Of a stretch of 64,000 nucleotides of DNA, positions 28,051 to 36,713 are shown piece by piece. The stretch's first letter is position 1. Every line of letters begins with the position of its first letter. This stretch comes from Agrobacterium tumefaciens. Its GTDB lineage: Bacteria > Pseudomonadota > Alphaproteobacteria > Rhizobiales > Rhizobiaceae. The notes below the pieces were generated by a model, which saw only the letters and a program-made list of their open reading frames with translations, did no database searches and was not told where the DNA came from. The stretch is from assembly GCF_005221325.1 (NCBI RefSeq), contig NZ_CP039889.1, forward strand, positions 2,058,501-2,122,500, in the 5' to 3' direction. Made by a program: the position numbers and the translations under genes.

Positions 28051-28266
28051 CTATTTCCCGCCGGATCGTTTCTTCGCGGGCACAGGTTCGGAAGCAACAA
28101 CAGTCGCTTCCTGTGCTTCGCGAAGCTGGCGAAGGCGTTCCGTCTTGCGGGCGCGCTGGTCGGCTTCGGCGTTGATGATCTGCTTTGCCGCGCTATCAGT
28201 CAATGACGCCTTGTCCTGCGCGGATAGTTTGCCGGGCTTGAAAAAAGCTTCTTTTGTAGCGGCCAT
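28051..28266 (-). CDS. 71-residue basic helical small protein
   Basis: A charged, mostly helical protein (INAEADQRARKTERLRQLRE) with a basic PAKKRSGGK tail. GGAG lies seven bases before the ATG at 28266. It lies between rpsU and the 45-residue basic gene in the same direction. I do not recognise a characterised family; similar small proteins occur in rhizobia. Confidence 0.72.
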   Translation of the reverse strand: MAATKEAFFKPGKLSAQDKASLTDSAAKQIINAEADQRARKTERLRQLREAQEATVVASEPVPAKKRSGGK

Positions 28267-28301
28267 GGCAGTCTCCTTCACGGAAGAACGGTATCGAACG
28301 A

Positions 28302-28538
28302 TTACCGGGTACGGGCGGCCTTTTTGGGCGCAGGCAGCAGGCCTTCGCGCTGCATCTTCTTCTTCTCCAGCTTGCGGTGGCGGCGTACGGCTTCGGCCTG
28401 TTCGCGGACACGCTTTTCTGAAGGCTTTTCATAGGATTCCCGCGCGCGCATTTCGCGGAAGATACCTTCACGCTGCATTCTCTTTTTCAGGACGCGAAGG
28501 GCTTGTTCTACATTGTTGTCGCGGACGAGTACTTGCAA
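28302..28538 (-). CDS. rpsU: 30S ribosomal protein S21
   Basis: A 78-residue S21 protein. The family start [20 protein letters not shown], then RRHRKLEKK and a basic tail are clear. S21 sits on the small subunit near the anti-Shine-Dalgarno helix. Alpha-proteobacteria often carry more than one S21 gene; this copy lies near a cold-shock gene, which suggests condition-dependent expression. Ribosome site AAGGAG precedes the start. Confidence 0.93.
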   Translation of the reverse strand: MQVLVRDNNVEQALRVLKKRMQREGIFREMRARESYEKPSEKRVREQAEAVRRHRKLEKKKMQREGLLPAPKKAARTR

Positions 28539-28565
28539 AAGCTTCTCCTTAGGCAGCCAGGGCTG

Positions 28566-28856
28566 CTATTTTCTGATTTTGATGGAATTCAGGTTGATCC
28601 AGCTCGATCCCGCCTCACGTACCACGGGGCCTTCGCTCGCGCGTGGTGCCGAGGTTGCAGATGCGGGCGCATCTATTTCATCGACCGCAACGCTGCGTTC
28701 GAAATTTTCATGCTGGAAACGCACCCTGAGGCGAACGACTCCCTGTCCTTCGGGCATGACCGATATAACCCGGGCGGGTCCTTTGGGCTGACTGTTACCC
28801 AGAACACCAGGTTTTAGAAAAACCGTGTCGCCGCACTGGTAGGATTTTTTGCGCAT
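28566..28856 (-). CDS. 96-residue hypothetical protein
   Basis: The product begins MRKKSYQCGDTVFLKPGVLG and has a beta-rich first half (ARVISVMPEGQGVVRLRVRF) like a small SH3 or KOW-type barrel, then an alanine-rich linker and WINLNSIKIRK. I start at 28856, where GGAGG lies five bases upstream; a second in-frame ATG at 28868 overlaps that site. It sits between cspA and rpsU in the same direction. Function unknown; RNA or translation links are only suggested by context. Confidence 0.68.
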   Translation of the reverse strand: MRKKSYQCGDTVFLKPGVLGNSQPKGPARVISVMPEGQGVVRLRVRFQHENFERSVAVDEIDAPASATSAPRASEGPVVREAGSSWINLNSIKIRK

Positions 28857-28873
28857 GAGGACCTCCATGGCCC

Positions 28874-28944
28874 AAAAACAAAAGGCCGGGCTTTAACCCG
28901 ACCTCTCACAGTCATTTGCACCTGCAGCCAGTACATCCGTGGTC
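28874..28944 (-). ncRNA. RNA-like element B with conserved core and terminator
   Basis: The core GACCACGGATGTACTGGC (28944-28927 on the minus strand) is identical to that of element A. About 25 bases later GGTCGGG pairs with CCCGGCC, followed by TTTTGTTTTT, a good terminator. It starts 23 bases after the cold-shock stop, so it may be that gene's 3' end or a small RNA processed from it. Confidence 0.55.
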
Positions 28945-28966
28945 TGCGGGGCCAAAATGACGAATA

Positions 28967-29176
28967 TCAAGCTGCCTGAAGGTTATCAGCAGAGCTTTTT
29001 CCGGACCGGCGGTCCTGAACGATCTCGTAGCTGATCTTCTGGCCGTCGTTCAGCGAACGCATGCCAGCGCGCTCAACAGCAGAAATGTGAACGAAAACGT
29101 CCGTGCCGCCGTTGTCAGGCTGAATGAAGCCGAAGCCCTTGGTGGCGTTAAACCACTTAACAGTACCAGTGTTCAT
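28967..29176 (-). CDS. cspA: Cold-shock domain protein
   Basis: A 69-residue CspA-family single-stranded RNA/DNA chaperone. RNP1 is seen as KGFGFIQP and RNP2 as [11 protein letters not shown] start at ATG 29176, with GGAG seven bases upstream. The 5' region to 29435 is long and AT-rich, as is common for temperature-responsive csp leaders, though I cannot assign a fold. Paralogs are usual, so the exact csp name is uncertain. Confidence 0.92.
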   Translation of the reverse strand: MNTGTVKWFNATKGFGFIQPDNGGTDVFVHISAVERAGMRSLNDGQKISYEIVQDRRSGKSSADNLQAA

Positions 29177-29434
29177 AACGATCTCCTTTTTAGAATCGTT
29201 GTGGTTCCCGCGATACCTTGCGGGATTAGATCGATTTTTGAGAGGAAATCCGACGGGGAACACTAGGTTCCGGTAACGACGTCACAAGCAATGGTCGATG
29301 AGATGAATATAGGCACAATTTTCGATTTTGCAATGACCGGGTCCGGAAAATTGGGTTTGCGCTCGATTTGATCATCTAAGTTACTGTTTTCCTACAGAAA
29401 TAATTGCCTGACGATACTCCCGGGCGGCTGGTTG

Positions 29435-29605
29435 TCAGCCCGCGCCAGGGGTCACGTCCGGGCTTTTCTCATCCGGCAGGGTGCCTGCGCCCGGCGTCTT
29501 TTCATGGTCGGTCAATGAGGGTTTGGCGTGCGGACCGGCGGCCGGAATGTCGCTTGCCTTCGATGGCGTCTTGTCGGCGGTTTTCGGTTTTTGCTGCTGC
29601 GTCAT
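29435..29605 (-). CDS. 56-residue disordered small protein
   Basis: The product begins MTQQQKPKTADKTPSKAS and is rich in Pro, Lys, Thr and Asp, with no hydrophobic core; it is probably unstructured. GGAGA lies seven bases before the ATG at 29605. It lies upstream of the cold-shock gene in the same direction. No family known to me. Confidence 0.6.
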   Translation of the reverse strand: MTQQQKPKTADKTPSKASDIPAAGPHAKPSLTDHEKTPGAGTLPDEKSPDVTPGAG

Positions 29606-29686
29606 GCGCGTTCTCCTTTGGCAGGAAAACGCCGGGAAGGGGGCGAAGTTCCGCAACCGTGCAAGCTGCGGACCGACAATGAGCCG

Positions 29687-29806
29687 TCAGCGGCGGGATC
29701 GCGGCTTTTTCTCTTCGCGGTTCATATCGCGTCCGACCCATTTGAAAAACAGGAAGAGGCTGACGCCGATGACGATGAGCGGAACGAAGGATTCAAAACT
29801 GGACAT
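29687..29806 (-). CDS. 39-residue single-span membrane peptide
   Basis: The predicted product starts MSSFESFVPLIVIGVSLFLF: a short periplasmic start and one membrane span, then KWVGRDMNREEKKPRSRR, a charged cytoplasmic tail. The ribosome site is weak (AAGAAAGAG), which lowers confidence, but the composition is typical of a bacterial single-span miniprotein. It precedes the 56-residue gene on the same strand. Confidence 0.55.
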   Translation of the reverse strand: MSSFESFVPLIVIGVSLFLFFKWVGRDMNREEKKPRSRR

Positions 29807-29938
29807 GATTCACTCTTTCTTCCCCCGGCGATCATTTTACCGGCATGGAAGAAGCGCGTAATCTGCGGAATATCGTCTGTTCTTTTTGGCAATTGCCGCC
29901 CTTGGCCCGTGGCTTGACACCCCATGGGCCAGAATCGG

Positions 29939-31174
29939 TCACAGCGGCAGCGATTTTATCGGCTGGGAGCCGCCCTCGCGGGCACTTCTCAGCGCCGCCA
30001 CGCCACAGAGGACAGACATGGCGCCGGCGCGTGATCCTGCCCGTTGCCTCAGCCGGTCGTTGGAGCCGGGCTTGAAGATCATGTCGCGCATGCGGTTATC
30101 ACCACCATAGTGGCCGCCCGGCTCATGCGGCACCCATATGCGTTCGACGCCGCCACCGAAGCTTTTCACCAGCAGGATTTCATCGGCCGGCGGCTCCGTC
30201 CACGGCTGCTTTTCGTATTGCCGCATCTCGATGCGGCCCTTGTGGCCGTTAAAGGCGATGTGATGGCCTTCGATTGGCATATAGGTGTTCAGCGAATAGG
30301 AAACCTGCACGCCGCTGGCGTAGCGGATCGAGGCACTCATCGTATCGGGAATGTCGATCTCCTCACGGAAGACGCAGGCGTCACGCATATAGCCATCGAT
30401 GCTTGACGGGTCTTCATAGAGTGCATCAAGGAAGGGATCGGCGCCGAGATCCATGAAATAATCGCACTCACCCTGGTGCGGACAGGTGCGACAGCGCGTT
30501 CCGCGGAAGGGGCCGTTCCTGCCATAATGCAGCAATTGCCCGAAGCCCTTCACTTCCACCGGGTCGGAATCGAGATACCAGTTCAGAAGATCGAAATGGT
30601 GCGTGGCCTTGTGCACGAACAGGCTGCCGGAATGTTCGGTGAAGGCGTGCCAGCGGCGAAAGTAGTCCGCGCCGTGCTGATTATCGAGATACCAGTGGAA
30701 GTCGACCGAGGTAACCGTGCCGATGGCGCCGTCGTCGATCAGTTCTTTGATCCGCGCGGCGGTGGGCGAGAAACGGTAATTGAAGGACACATCGACACGG
30801 CGGCCGCTTTTGGCTTCCGCCGCGCGAATGCGGTCGATCTTTTCGGGGGTGGTGGTCATGGGTTTTTCACTGATGACATCGGCCCCGCCTTCCAGCGCGC
30901 GGATAATGATGTCGTCATGGGTATCGTCAGGGGTGCAGACGATCACCAGTTCGGGCCGCTGCTCCACCATCATCCGCTCGAAATCATCGTAAAGCGGCGC
31001 GCTTGATCCCATCATGGCGCGGGCGCGTTCGGCGCGCATCAGGTTCAGGTCGCAAATGCCGACCAGTTCGACATAATCGCTCCAGCCGGCCAAAAGTTCG
31101 CGGCCCCACATGGTGGTGCCGCGATTGCCGGTGCCGACCAGCGCATAACGTTTGCGTTTCAGCCTTTCAGGCAT
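29939..31174 (-). CDS. Gfo/Idh/MocA family oxidoreductase
   Basis: A 411-residue NAD(P)-dependent sugar oxidoreductase: Rossmann start RYALVGTGNRG near residue 9, EKP motif (ISEKPMTT) near 100 and the family's His in the HKATHHFD segment near 195. A TRCRTCPHQGEC segment near 240 has paired cysteines that could bind a metal, unusual for the family. I start at 31174 with GGGAGAG upstream. It is the last gene of the operon 34356-29939, with a second Gfo/Idh protein at its head. Confidence 0.87.
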   Translation of the reverse strand: MPERLKRKRYALVGTGNRGTTMWGRELLAGWSDYVELVGICDLNLMRAERARAMMGSSAPLYDDFERMMVEQRPELVIVCTPDDTHDDIIIRALEGGADVISEKPMTTTPEKIDRIRAAEAKSGRRVDVSFNYRFSPTAARIKELIDDGAIGTVTSVDFHWYLDNQHGADYFRRWHAFTEHSGSLFVHKATHHFDLLNWYLDSDPVEVKGFGQLLHYGRNGPFRGTRCRTCPHQGECDYFMDLGADPFLDALYEDPSSIDGYMRDACVFREEIDIPDTMSASIRYASGVQVSYSLNTYMPIEGHHIAFNGHKGRIEMRQYEKQPWTEPPADEILLVKSFGGGVERIWVPHEPGGHYGGDNRMRDMIFKPGSNDRLRQRAGSRAGAMSVLCGVAALRSAREGGSQPIKSLPL

Positions 31175-31193
31175 TGTCACTCTCCCGGATATC

Positions 31194-32015
31194 TCAACAA
31201 ACGGTCTTGAAACGCTCGACCACGGTGGACAGAACCTCATCCATCGGACGTGCCTGCCAGCGATGCGAAAAAATCTCCACTTCCTGCGGACCGTGGAAGC
31301 CGGCGGCCTCGATCATGGCGCGAAATGCCTTGAGGTCAATCACGCCGTCGCCCATCATGCCGCGATCATTGAGCGGATCGGTAGTCGGCACCAGCCAGTC
31401 GCAGATATGGTGCGCCAGTATCTGCTCGTTCCTGCCGGCGCGTGCCACCTGTTCTTCCAGTTCCGGGTCCCACCAAACGTGGTAGACATCGATGGCGACA
31501 CCGGTGCCGGCACCCAGCCGGTCGCAGAGATCGAGCGATTGTTTCAGCGTGTTGAAACAGGCGCGATCGGCCGCATAAAAGGGATGCAGCGGTTCGATGG
31601 CAAGCGGCACACCGGCGGCCCGCGCATAGGGCAGAAGCTCGGCCATGCCGTCCTCCACCATCTGCCGCGCGCCCTTGAGATCGCGCGAGCCGGCGGGCAG
31701 GCCGCCCACGACAAGCACGAGGCAGTCAGCCTTCATGGCGGCCGCTTCATCGACAGCGCGTTTATTGTCCTCAATGGCGAGCCGGCGGCCTTCGGCAGTG
31801 GGAGCGGGAAAAAATCCACCGCGGCAATGGCCGCTGAGGCGAAGGCCGTTCTGCTCAACGATGCGCGCGGCTTCCGTTAGCCCGACGCCGTGCACCTGCT
31901 CGCGCCAGGGCGAGATGGCGGTTATTCCATGCGCTAGGCAGGCATCAACGATCGCGCTGAAATTTCCGCCCTGCCGCACGGTGGCGAAATTGATGGAAAG
32001 GCCTTCAAGGCTCAT
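31194..32015 (-). CDS. Sugar isomerase/epimerase (xylose isomerase-like TIM barrel)
   Basis: A 273-residue TIM-barrel protein of the AP endonuclease 2 family. Metal ligands are suggested by Glu in LAIEPLHPF near 142, Asp in AIDVYHVWWD near 176, His in HICDWLVP near 205 and Glu in QEVEIFSHRW near 246. Relatives isomerise, epimerise or eliminate from keto-sugars. GAGGGAGG precedes the start. It is flanked by a Gfo/Idh gene and a DUF993 gene. Confidence 0.85.
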   Translation of the reverse strand: MSLEGLSINFATVRQGGNFSAIVDACLAHGITAISPWREQVHGVGLTEAARIVEQNGLRLSGHCRGGFFPAPTAEGRRLAIEDNKRAVDEAAAMKADCLVLVVGGLPAGSRDLKGARQMVEDGMAELLPYARAAGVPLAIEPLHPFYAADRACFNTLKQSLDLCDRLGAGTGVAIDVYHVWWDPELEEQVARAGRNEQILAHHICDWLVPTTDPLNDRGMMGDGVIDLKAFRAMIEAAGFHGPQEVEIFSHRWQARPMDEVLSTVVERFKTVC

Positions 32016-32039
32016 GCTTTTATCCTCCCTCGTTCTGCT

Positions 32040-33203
32040 TTAGCTAATGCCCCGCACAGTCAGAAACGCCTTCATGCGGTGCGTGGCGAGATCCGGTTCG
32101 GCAAGCACATTGGCCTTGTCCGCCAGCCGGAAAAGCTCTGCGAAATGCTGTGTGGAGCGGGTGCTTTCCTGCCCGCCGACCATGGTGAAATGATCCTGCA
32201 GCCCGTTGAGATAGGCGAGGAACACCACGCCGGTCTTGTAGAAGCGGGTGGGAGCCTTGAAGATATGGCGTGACAGCGCCACCGTCGGCTCCAGAATGTC
32301 GAAGAATTCATTGTCCGCGCCGCGCTTCAGACTGGCGAGAGCCTTGGAGGCGGCCGGCGCAATCGCGTCGAAGATGCCGAGCAGCGCGTCCGAATGGCCC
32401 TGTTCATCACCAGCGATCAGTTCGGCATAGTTGAAATCGTCGCCGGTATACATGCGCACGCCAGCCGGCAGACGGCGGCGCATGACGATTTCCTTTTCCT
32501 TGGAGAGAAGCGAAATCTTGATGCCGTCAATCTTGTCGGCATTTTCCTCGATCATGGCGAGGCAGGTCTCCATGGCGGCCATGTGGTCGCCAGACCCCCA
32601 GTAACCCTCAAGCGCCGGGTCGAACATTTCGCCCAGCCAGTGGATCACAACCTTCTGGCCCGCATGGGAGAGGACCTTCGCATAGGCCTTGAGATAATCA
32701 TCCGGCGAACGGGCAGCAGTGGCCAGCGCGCGGCTGGCCATCAAGATCACAAGCCCGCCTTCTCCCTGAACAAAATCAAGCTGTTCGAGGTAAGAGTCGA
32801 TAATATGGTTGAGGTCATGGCTGCCACTATCAAGATGGTCGGTGCCGACGCCGCAGGCAATCAGCGCATCCTTGCGGGTGGCTGCTTCCTTCAGTGAACG
32901 GGAGATCAGCTCCTGCGCCTGCGGCCATGCCAGCCCCATGCCGCGCTGCGCCGTATCCATCGCCTCGGCAACGCCAAGACCGAGGTCCCATAGGCGATGG
33001 CGGAAGCGTAAGGTCGCCTCCCAGTCAATGGCGGGCGTCAACCACGGGGCGTTGTCGGCAAGCGGATCGGCCACCACATGGGCGGCGGCGAAAGCGACGC
33101 GGTTGAAATCCGCGGCACTTCGTTTTTCAACCGCGACCGGCGTGCCTGATAATCTGTAGACCTCGATGCTGCGATCTTCTTTTGGAAGCTTGAGTTCGCT
33201 CAC
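32040..33203 (-). CDS. DUF993 family protein (DHDPS-like barrel)
   Basis: A 387-residue protein of the DUF993 family, distantly like dihydrodipicolinate synthase aldolases and lyases. Features include ACGVGTDHLD near 117, IHWLGEMFDPALEGYWG near 195 and SLLSKEKE near 234, where Lys could act as a Schiff base. The GTG start has AAGGAGG upstream. It lies 10 bases after a Gfo/Idh gene. A carbon-carbon lyase or hydratase step in keto-sugar breakdown is my inference; no function is established to my knowledge. Confidence 0.8.
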   Translation of the reverse strand: MSELKLPKEDRSIEVYRLSGTPVAVEKRSAADFNRVAFAAAHVVADPLADNAPWLTPAIDWEATLRFRHRLWDLGLGVAEAMDTAQRGMGLAWPQAQELISRSLKEAATRKDALIACGVGTDHLDSGSHDLNHIIDSYLEQLDFVQGEGGLVILMASRALATAARSPDDYLKAYAKVLSHAGQKVVIHWLGEMFDPALEGYWGSGDHMAAMETCLAMIEENADKIDGIKISLLSKEKEIVMRRRLPAGVRMYTGDDFNYAELIAGDEQGHSDALLGIFDAIAPAASKALASLKRGADNEFFDILEPTVALSRHIFKAPTRFYKTGVVFLAYLNGLQDHFTMVGGQESTRSTQHFAELFRLADKANVLAEPDLATHRMKAFLTVRGIS

Positions 33204-33213
33204 ATCAGCCTCC

Positions 33214-34356
33214 TTACGAAATGGCGGGAACGTCGAGCCAGCGGCGTTCCTTCCACGATCTCAGTCCCAGTTCGGCAAGCTGCACGCCTTTCACGCCTTC
33301 CATCAGCCCATAGGGCCACGGCTCGTTGTCGATGAGGTGGCGCACGAACATCTCCCATTGCGCCTTGAAGCCGTTGTCGTAGACGACATTGTCCGGCACC
33401 TCCTGCCAGGTCTTGTAGAAATCGATGGTCTGCGGCTGGTCGGGGTTCCACACCGGCTTCGGCGTGTTGGTGCGGTGCTGGGTAAAACATTTGGTCAGGC
33501 CCGCCACCGCCGAACCATGGGTGCCGTCCACCTGGAACGTCACGAGATCATCACGGCGCACGCGAACGGCCCATGAGGAATTGATATGGGCAATGGCTCC
33601 GCCTTCCAGCTCGAAGGTCGCATAGGCGGCATCGTCAGCATCCGCCTTATAGGCTTTGCCCTGTTCATCGAAACGTTCCGGAATATGGGTGGCGCCGAGG
33701 CAACTGACGGATTTGACCGGCCCGAACAGATTGTCGAGCACATAACGCCAGTGGCACAGCATATCGAGAATGATGCCGCCGCCATCCTTCAGGCGGTAGT
33801 TCCATGACGGGCGCTGCGCCGGCTGCCAGTCTCCTTCGAAAACCCAATAACCGAACTCGCCGCGCACCGAGAGAATTTTGCCGAAAAAGCCACTGTCGCG
33901 CAGCATGGCGAGCTTGCGCAGCCCGGGCAGGAACAGCTTGTCCTGCACCACGCCGTGCTTGATGCCGGCGCTTTCGGCGAGCCGGGCAATCGCCAGCGCC
34001 TCTTCCATCGTGTCGGAAATCGGCTTTTCGCAATAAACGTTCTTGCCGGCCTTGATGGCTTTTTCCAGCAGGCTGCCGCGCATCTGCGTCGTGCCGGCAT
34101 CGAAGAACAGCGTATCGTCAGGGTTTGCAAGCGCCGCATCGATATCGGTCGTCCAGCGGGCGACATTGTGCTTTCTGGCGATTTCCTCGATCTTCGCGCC
34201 GTTACGGCCGACCAGAATAGGGTCGAGCATGACCCTTTCACCGTTCTTCAAAAGCACGCCGCCCTGATCGCGAATGGCGAGAACGGAGCGCACGAGGTGC
34301 TGGTTGTAACCCATGCGGCCGGTGATGCCGTGCATGATGACGCCGATACGTTTCAT
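33214..34356 (-). CDS. Gfo/Idh/MocA family oxidoreductase
   Basis: A 380-residue NAD(P)-dependent oxidoreductase, first gene of the minus-strand operon. The EKP motif is in VYCEKPISD near residue 96 and the C-terminal part has the family substrate fold (GGGIILDMLCHWRYVLD near 191). GGGAGG lies before the ATG. A perfect TetR-type palindrome sits 60 bases upstream at 34416. I infer that it oxidises an imported sugar or glycoside; specificity unknown. Confidence 0.88.
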   Translation of the reverse strand: MKRIGVIMHGITGRMGYNQHLVRSVLAIRDQGGVLLKNGERVMLDPILVGRNGAKIEEIARKHNVARWTTDIDAALANPDDTLFFDAGTTQMRGSLLEKAIKAGKNVYCEKPISDTMEEALAIARLAESAGIKHGVVQDKLFLPGLRKLAMLRDSGFFGKILSVRGEFGYWVFEGDWQPAQRPSWNYRLKDGGGIILDMLCHWRYVLDNLFGPVKSVSCLGATHIPERFDEQGKAYKADADDAAYATFELEGGAIAHINSSWAVRVRRDDLVTFQVDGTHGSAVAGLTKCFTQHRTNTPKPVWNPDQPQTIDFYKTWQEVPDNVVYDNGFKAQWEMFVRHLIDNEPWPYGLMEGVKGVQLAELGLRSWKERRWLDVPAIS

Positions 34357-34415
34357 GAATTTCCTCCCAAGGCGGCCTTTTCCCGAAAGCCGCTTCCGTC
34401 AAACATGGCAATTTG

Positions 34416-34429
34416 TAACCATTTGGTTA
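34416..34429. promoter_or_regulatory. Palindromic TetR-type operator, oxidoreductase operon
   Basis: TAACCATTTGGTTA is a perfect six-base inverted repeat (TAACCA, TGGTTA) around TT, upstream of the gene starting at 34356. A near copy is at 35343-35356 in front of the divergent TetR and binding-protein genes. Confidence 0.6.
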
Positions 34430-34528
34430 TTTGTGGTCGTGAAGGATGCGATCTGTCAAGGTGTTTTTGACGGGAAAAATCTGGATATCGCGTGCCGCCG
34501 TCATCGCGCGTCTTCGCCGCGCCGCAAC

Positions 34529-34567
34529 AGAAAACGACGCGCTTCGCGGTTGCGAATGACGCGTCGT
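34529..34567 (-). terminator. Terminator of the TetR gene
   Basis: On the minus strand ACGACGCG (34567-34560) pairs with CGCGTCGT (34541-34534), with an inner TTCGC/GCGAA stem, then TTTTC. It lies 35 bases after the TetR stop. Confidence 0.75.
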
Positions 34568-34601
34568 CACTGTTGTTAAAGGGGAATTCGGTTCGGCTGG
34601 T

Positions 34602-35300
34602 TCAGAGCGGCCGCACCGCAGCAAGCAGGGTGTTGACGATGTGCTGGCCCCAGCGTTCCAGTTCGGCAGGGTCGGTCAGGTCGCGCTGGAAGATGGTCGA
34701 GAGCGTGAACCGGTTCGACAGATAAAAGGCGCCGAGCGAAGCGATAGTCAGATAGACGTCGATCGGATCGAGGCCATTGCGAAATTCGCCAGCGTCGCTG
34801 CCGCGCCGCAGCACATCTTCAAGTTCCGAAATGAAATTCGAATGCATTGCCGTAATCGCCGGAGATTGCCTGAGATAGCGGGCTTTGTTGAGATTTTCGG
34901 TGGCGAGGATGCTCAGGAATTCCGGATGGTCGAGGAAGTAGTGCCAGGTGAAAAGCGCCAGCTCCCGCAAACCTTCCGAAGGGGCCTTGCGGGTCAGGTC
35001 AAGCCGTCTCTCGGTGTGGCGGATATGGCGATAGGCATCCTCCAGAACCGCAAGGTAAAGCGCGTCCTTGTCGCCGAAATAATGATAGATCATCCGTTTG
35101 TTGGTGCCGGCACGGCGGGCGACGACATCGATTCGAGCGCCGGCCAGACCCTTCGCCGCCACCTCGCGGCGGGCTGCTTCGAGGATCGCAGCCCGGGTTC
35201 TTTCAGGGTTTCGCACCTGTGTCGTCGCGCGTTTGCGCTTGGGCGGCAGTGTTTCTTCCGGGGCCGCATCGAGTGGCTGGTTTTTTGTCGTTTCTTGCAT
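34602..35300 (-). CDS. TetR-family transcriptional regulator
   Basis: A 232-residue repressor with an N-terminal helix-turn-helix (about 35-85; GARIDVVARRAGTNKRMIYHYF) and an all-helical ligand domain. A basic proline-rich leader (PPKRKRATTQVRNPERTR) precedes it. The start at 35300 is chosen for domain fit, but the ribosome site is weak and the frame is open to 35390. It lies between a catabolic operon and an ABC importer and probably controls both through the palindromes at 34416 and 35343. Confidence 0.86.
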   Translation of the reverse strand: MQETTKNQPLDAAPEETLPPKRKRATTQVRNPERTRAAILEAARREVAAKGLAGARIDVVARRAGTNKRMIYHYFGDKDALYLAVLEDAYRHIRHTERRLDLTRKAPSEGLRELALFTWHYFLDHPEFLSILATENLNKARYLRQSPAITAMHSNFISELEDVLRRGSDAGEFRNGLDPIDVYLTIASLGAFYLSNRFTLSTIFQRDLTDPAELERWGQHIVNTLLAAVRPL

Positions 35301-35342
35301 TTCAGCACCCGCTTGACAATGTTGGTGATCGGTGTTCCCATG

Positions 35343-35356
35343 TAACCAATTAGTTA
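35343..35356. promoter_or_regulatory. TetR-type operator, tetR/ABC importer promoter
   Basis: TAACCAATTAGTTA differs by one base in the right arm from a perfect repeat, and shares TAACCA-NN-TxGTTA with the site at 34416. It lies in the 117-base gap between the divergent tetR and binding-protein starts. Confidence 0.55.
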
Positions 35357-35417
35357 TAAAACGGCAAGTGTCGTTTACGTTCATCATCAATTGGCAGTCA
35401 ATAGGGAGGAGTTGCCA

Positions 35418-36707
35418 ATGCCCATGATGCTTAAGAGGAGAACTGTGCTTTCAACAGGGCTTGCGGCCCTGTCGCTTGCAACATTGGGGGGAGGGTCGGC
35501 GCAAGCGCAGGCCGCGCGCCTTCGCATGTTGTGGTGGGGGTCACAGGAGCGAGCCGATCGTACCAACAAGGCGATATCGGCCTATAAACAGGTGAAGCCC
35601 GATCTCGACATTGCCGGCGAATTTGCCGGCTGGAGCGATTACTGGCCGCGCCTTGCCACGCAGGTGGCCGGCCGCAATGCGCCCGACCTGATCCAGATGG
35701 ATTATCGCTATATCTTCGAATATGGCCGTCGCGGCGCGCTGGCCCCGCTTGACGACTATATCGGCAAGGGCCTGAAGATCGAGGATTTCGGCAAGATGAA
35801 CATCGATTCCGGTAGGGTCGATGGCAAGCTTTACGGCATCAATCTCGGGGTCAATTCCAGCGCGGTCTTCTTCGATAAGGCGGCCTGGGAAAAATCTGGC
35901 GCGACGCCGCCGTCCATCGGCCAGACCTGGGAAGAGTTTGCCGAGAATGCCGCCAAGCTCAGCAAGAACAAGCCGAAACCCGGTTATTATGCCACGGCCG
36001 ATGCGAGCGGCGTGGAGCCGAGCTTCGAAAACTGGCTGCGCCAGAACGGCAAGTCGCTTTACACGCAAGATGGCGTCATCGGCTTTGATCCTACTGACGC
36101 GACCAAGTGGTTCACCCTGTGGGCCGACCTGCGCAAGAGCGGCGCCTGTGTGCCGGCCGATGTTCAGGCGCTGGACCAGCTCAATATCGAAACCAACCCT
36201 TTGACGACCGGCAAGGCGGCCACTGCATTCGCCCATTCCAACCAGTTCGTCGGTTATCAGAAGCTCAACAAGTCCAAGCTTGCCATAAGCTCCTATCCGA
36301 AGAGCAAGAAGGATGGCCCATCCGGCCACTACCTGAAGCCCTCCATGCTCATCAGCGTCGCCAATGGCAGTGCCGGCATCGAGCAGGCGGTTGGTTTCAT
36401 CAACTTCCTCGTCGCCGAACCTGAGGGTATCGACATTCTCGGTGTCGAGCGCGGCGTTCCGGCATCGGAATCCATGCGCAATGCGCTGACCCCCAAGCTC
36501 GATGAGGTCAGCAAGATCATGGTGGAATATATCGCCGAGATTACCCCCGGCGTCGGCGATCTGCCGCCGGCGCCACCCCCGGGTGCGGGCGAATTCGCCT
36601 TTGTCCTAAAACGCACGGCGGAAGAGGTCGGCTTCGGCAAGATTTCGCCGGAACAGGGCGGTGACCGCCTCGTCAAGGAATCTGAAACCGTTATCAAACG
36701 GAAGTGA
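35418..36707 (+). CDS. ABC sugar transporter solute-binding protein, Tat-type leader
   Basis: A 429-residue family-1 binding protein. The leader MPMMLKRRTVLSTGLAALSL carries a twin-arginine pattern (RRTVLS), followed by AQAQA and mature RLRMLWWGS. I start at 35418, with AGGGAGGA seven bases upstream. It is a clear paralog of the orphan binding protein at 45480 (shared VERGVPA, GRRGAL-like and LNIETNPLT segments). It heads the importer that diverges from tetR. Confidence 0.9.
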   Translation: MPMMLKRRTVLSTGLAALSLATLGGGSAQAQAARLRMLWWGSQERADRTNKAISAYKQVKPDLDIAGEFAGWSDYWPRLATQVAGRNAPDLIQMDYRYIFEYGRRGALAPLDDYIGKGLKIEDFGKMNIDSGRVDGKLYGINLGVNSSAVFFDKAAWEKSGATPPSIGQTWEEFAENAAKLSKNKPKPGYYATADASGVEPSFENWLRQNGKSLYTQDGVIGFDPTDATKWFTLWADLRKSGACVPADVQALDQLNIETNPLTTGKAATAFAHSNQFVGYQKLNKSKLAISSYPKSKKDGPSGHYLKPSMLISVANGSAGIEQAVGFINFLVAEPEGIDILGVERGVPASESMRNALTPKLDEVSKIMVEYIAEITPGVGDLPPAPPPGAGEFAFVLKRTAEEVGFGKISPEQGGDRLVKESETVIKRK

Positions 36708-36713
36708 TGGCGT

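Noticed and set aside
27693..28944. Possible conserved short peptide (TTDVLA) encoded by the 18-base core
   Set aside because: The frame containing it diverges at once on both sides in the two copies and lacks a ribosome site, so an RNA explanation is preferred.
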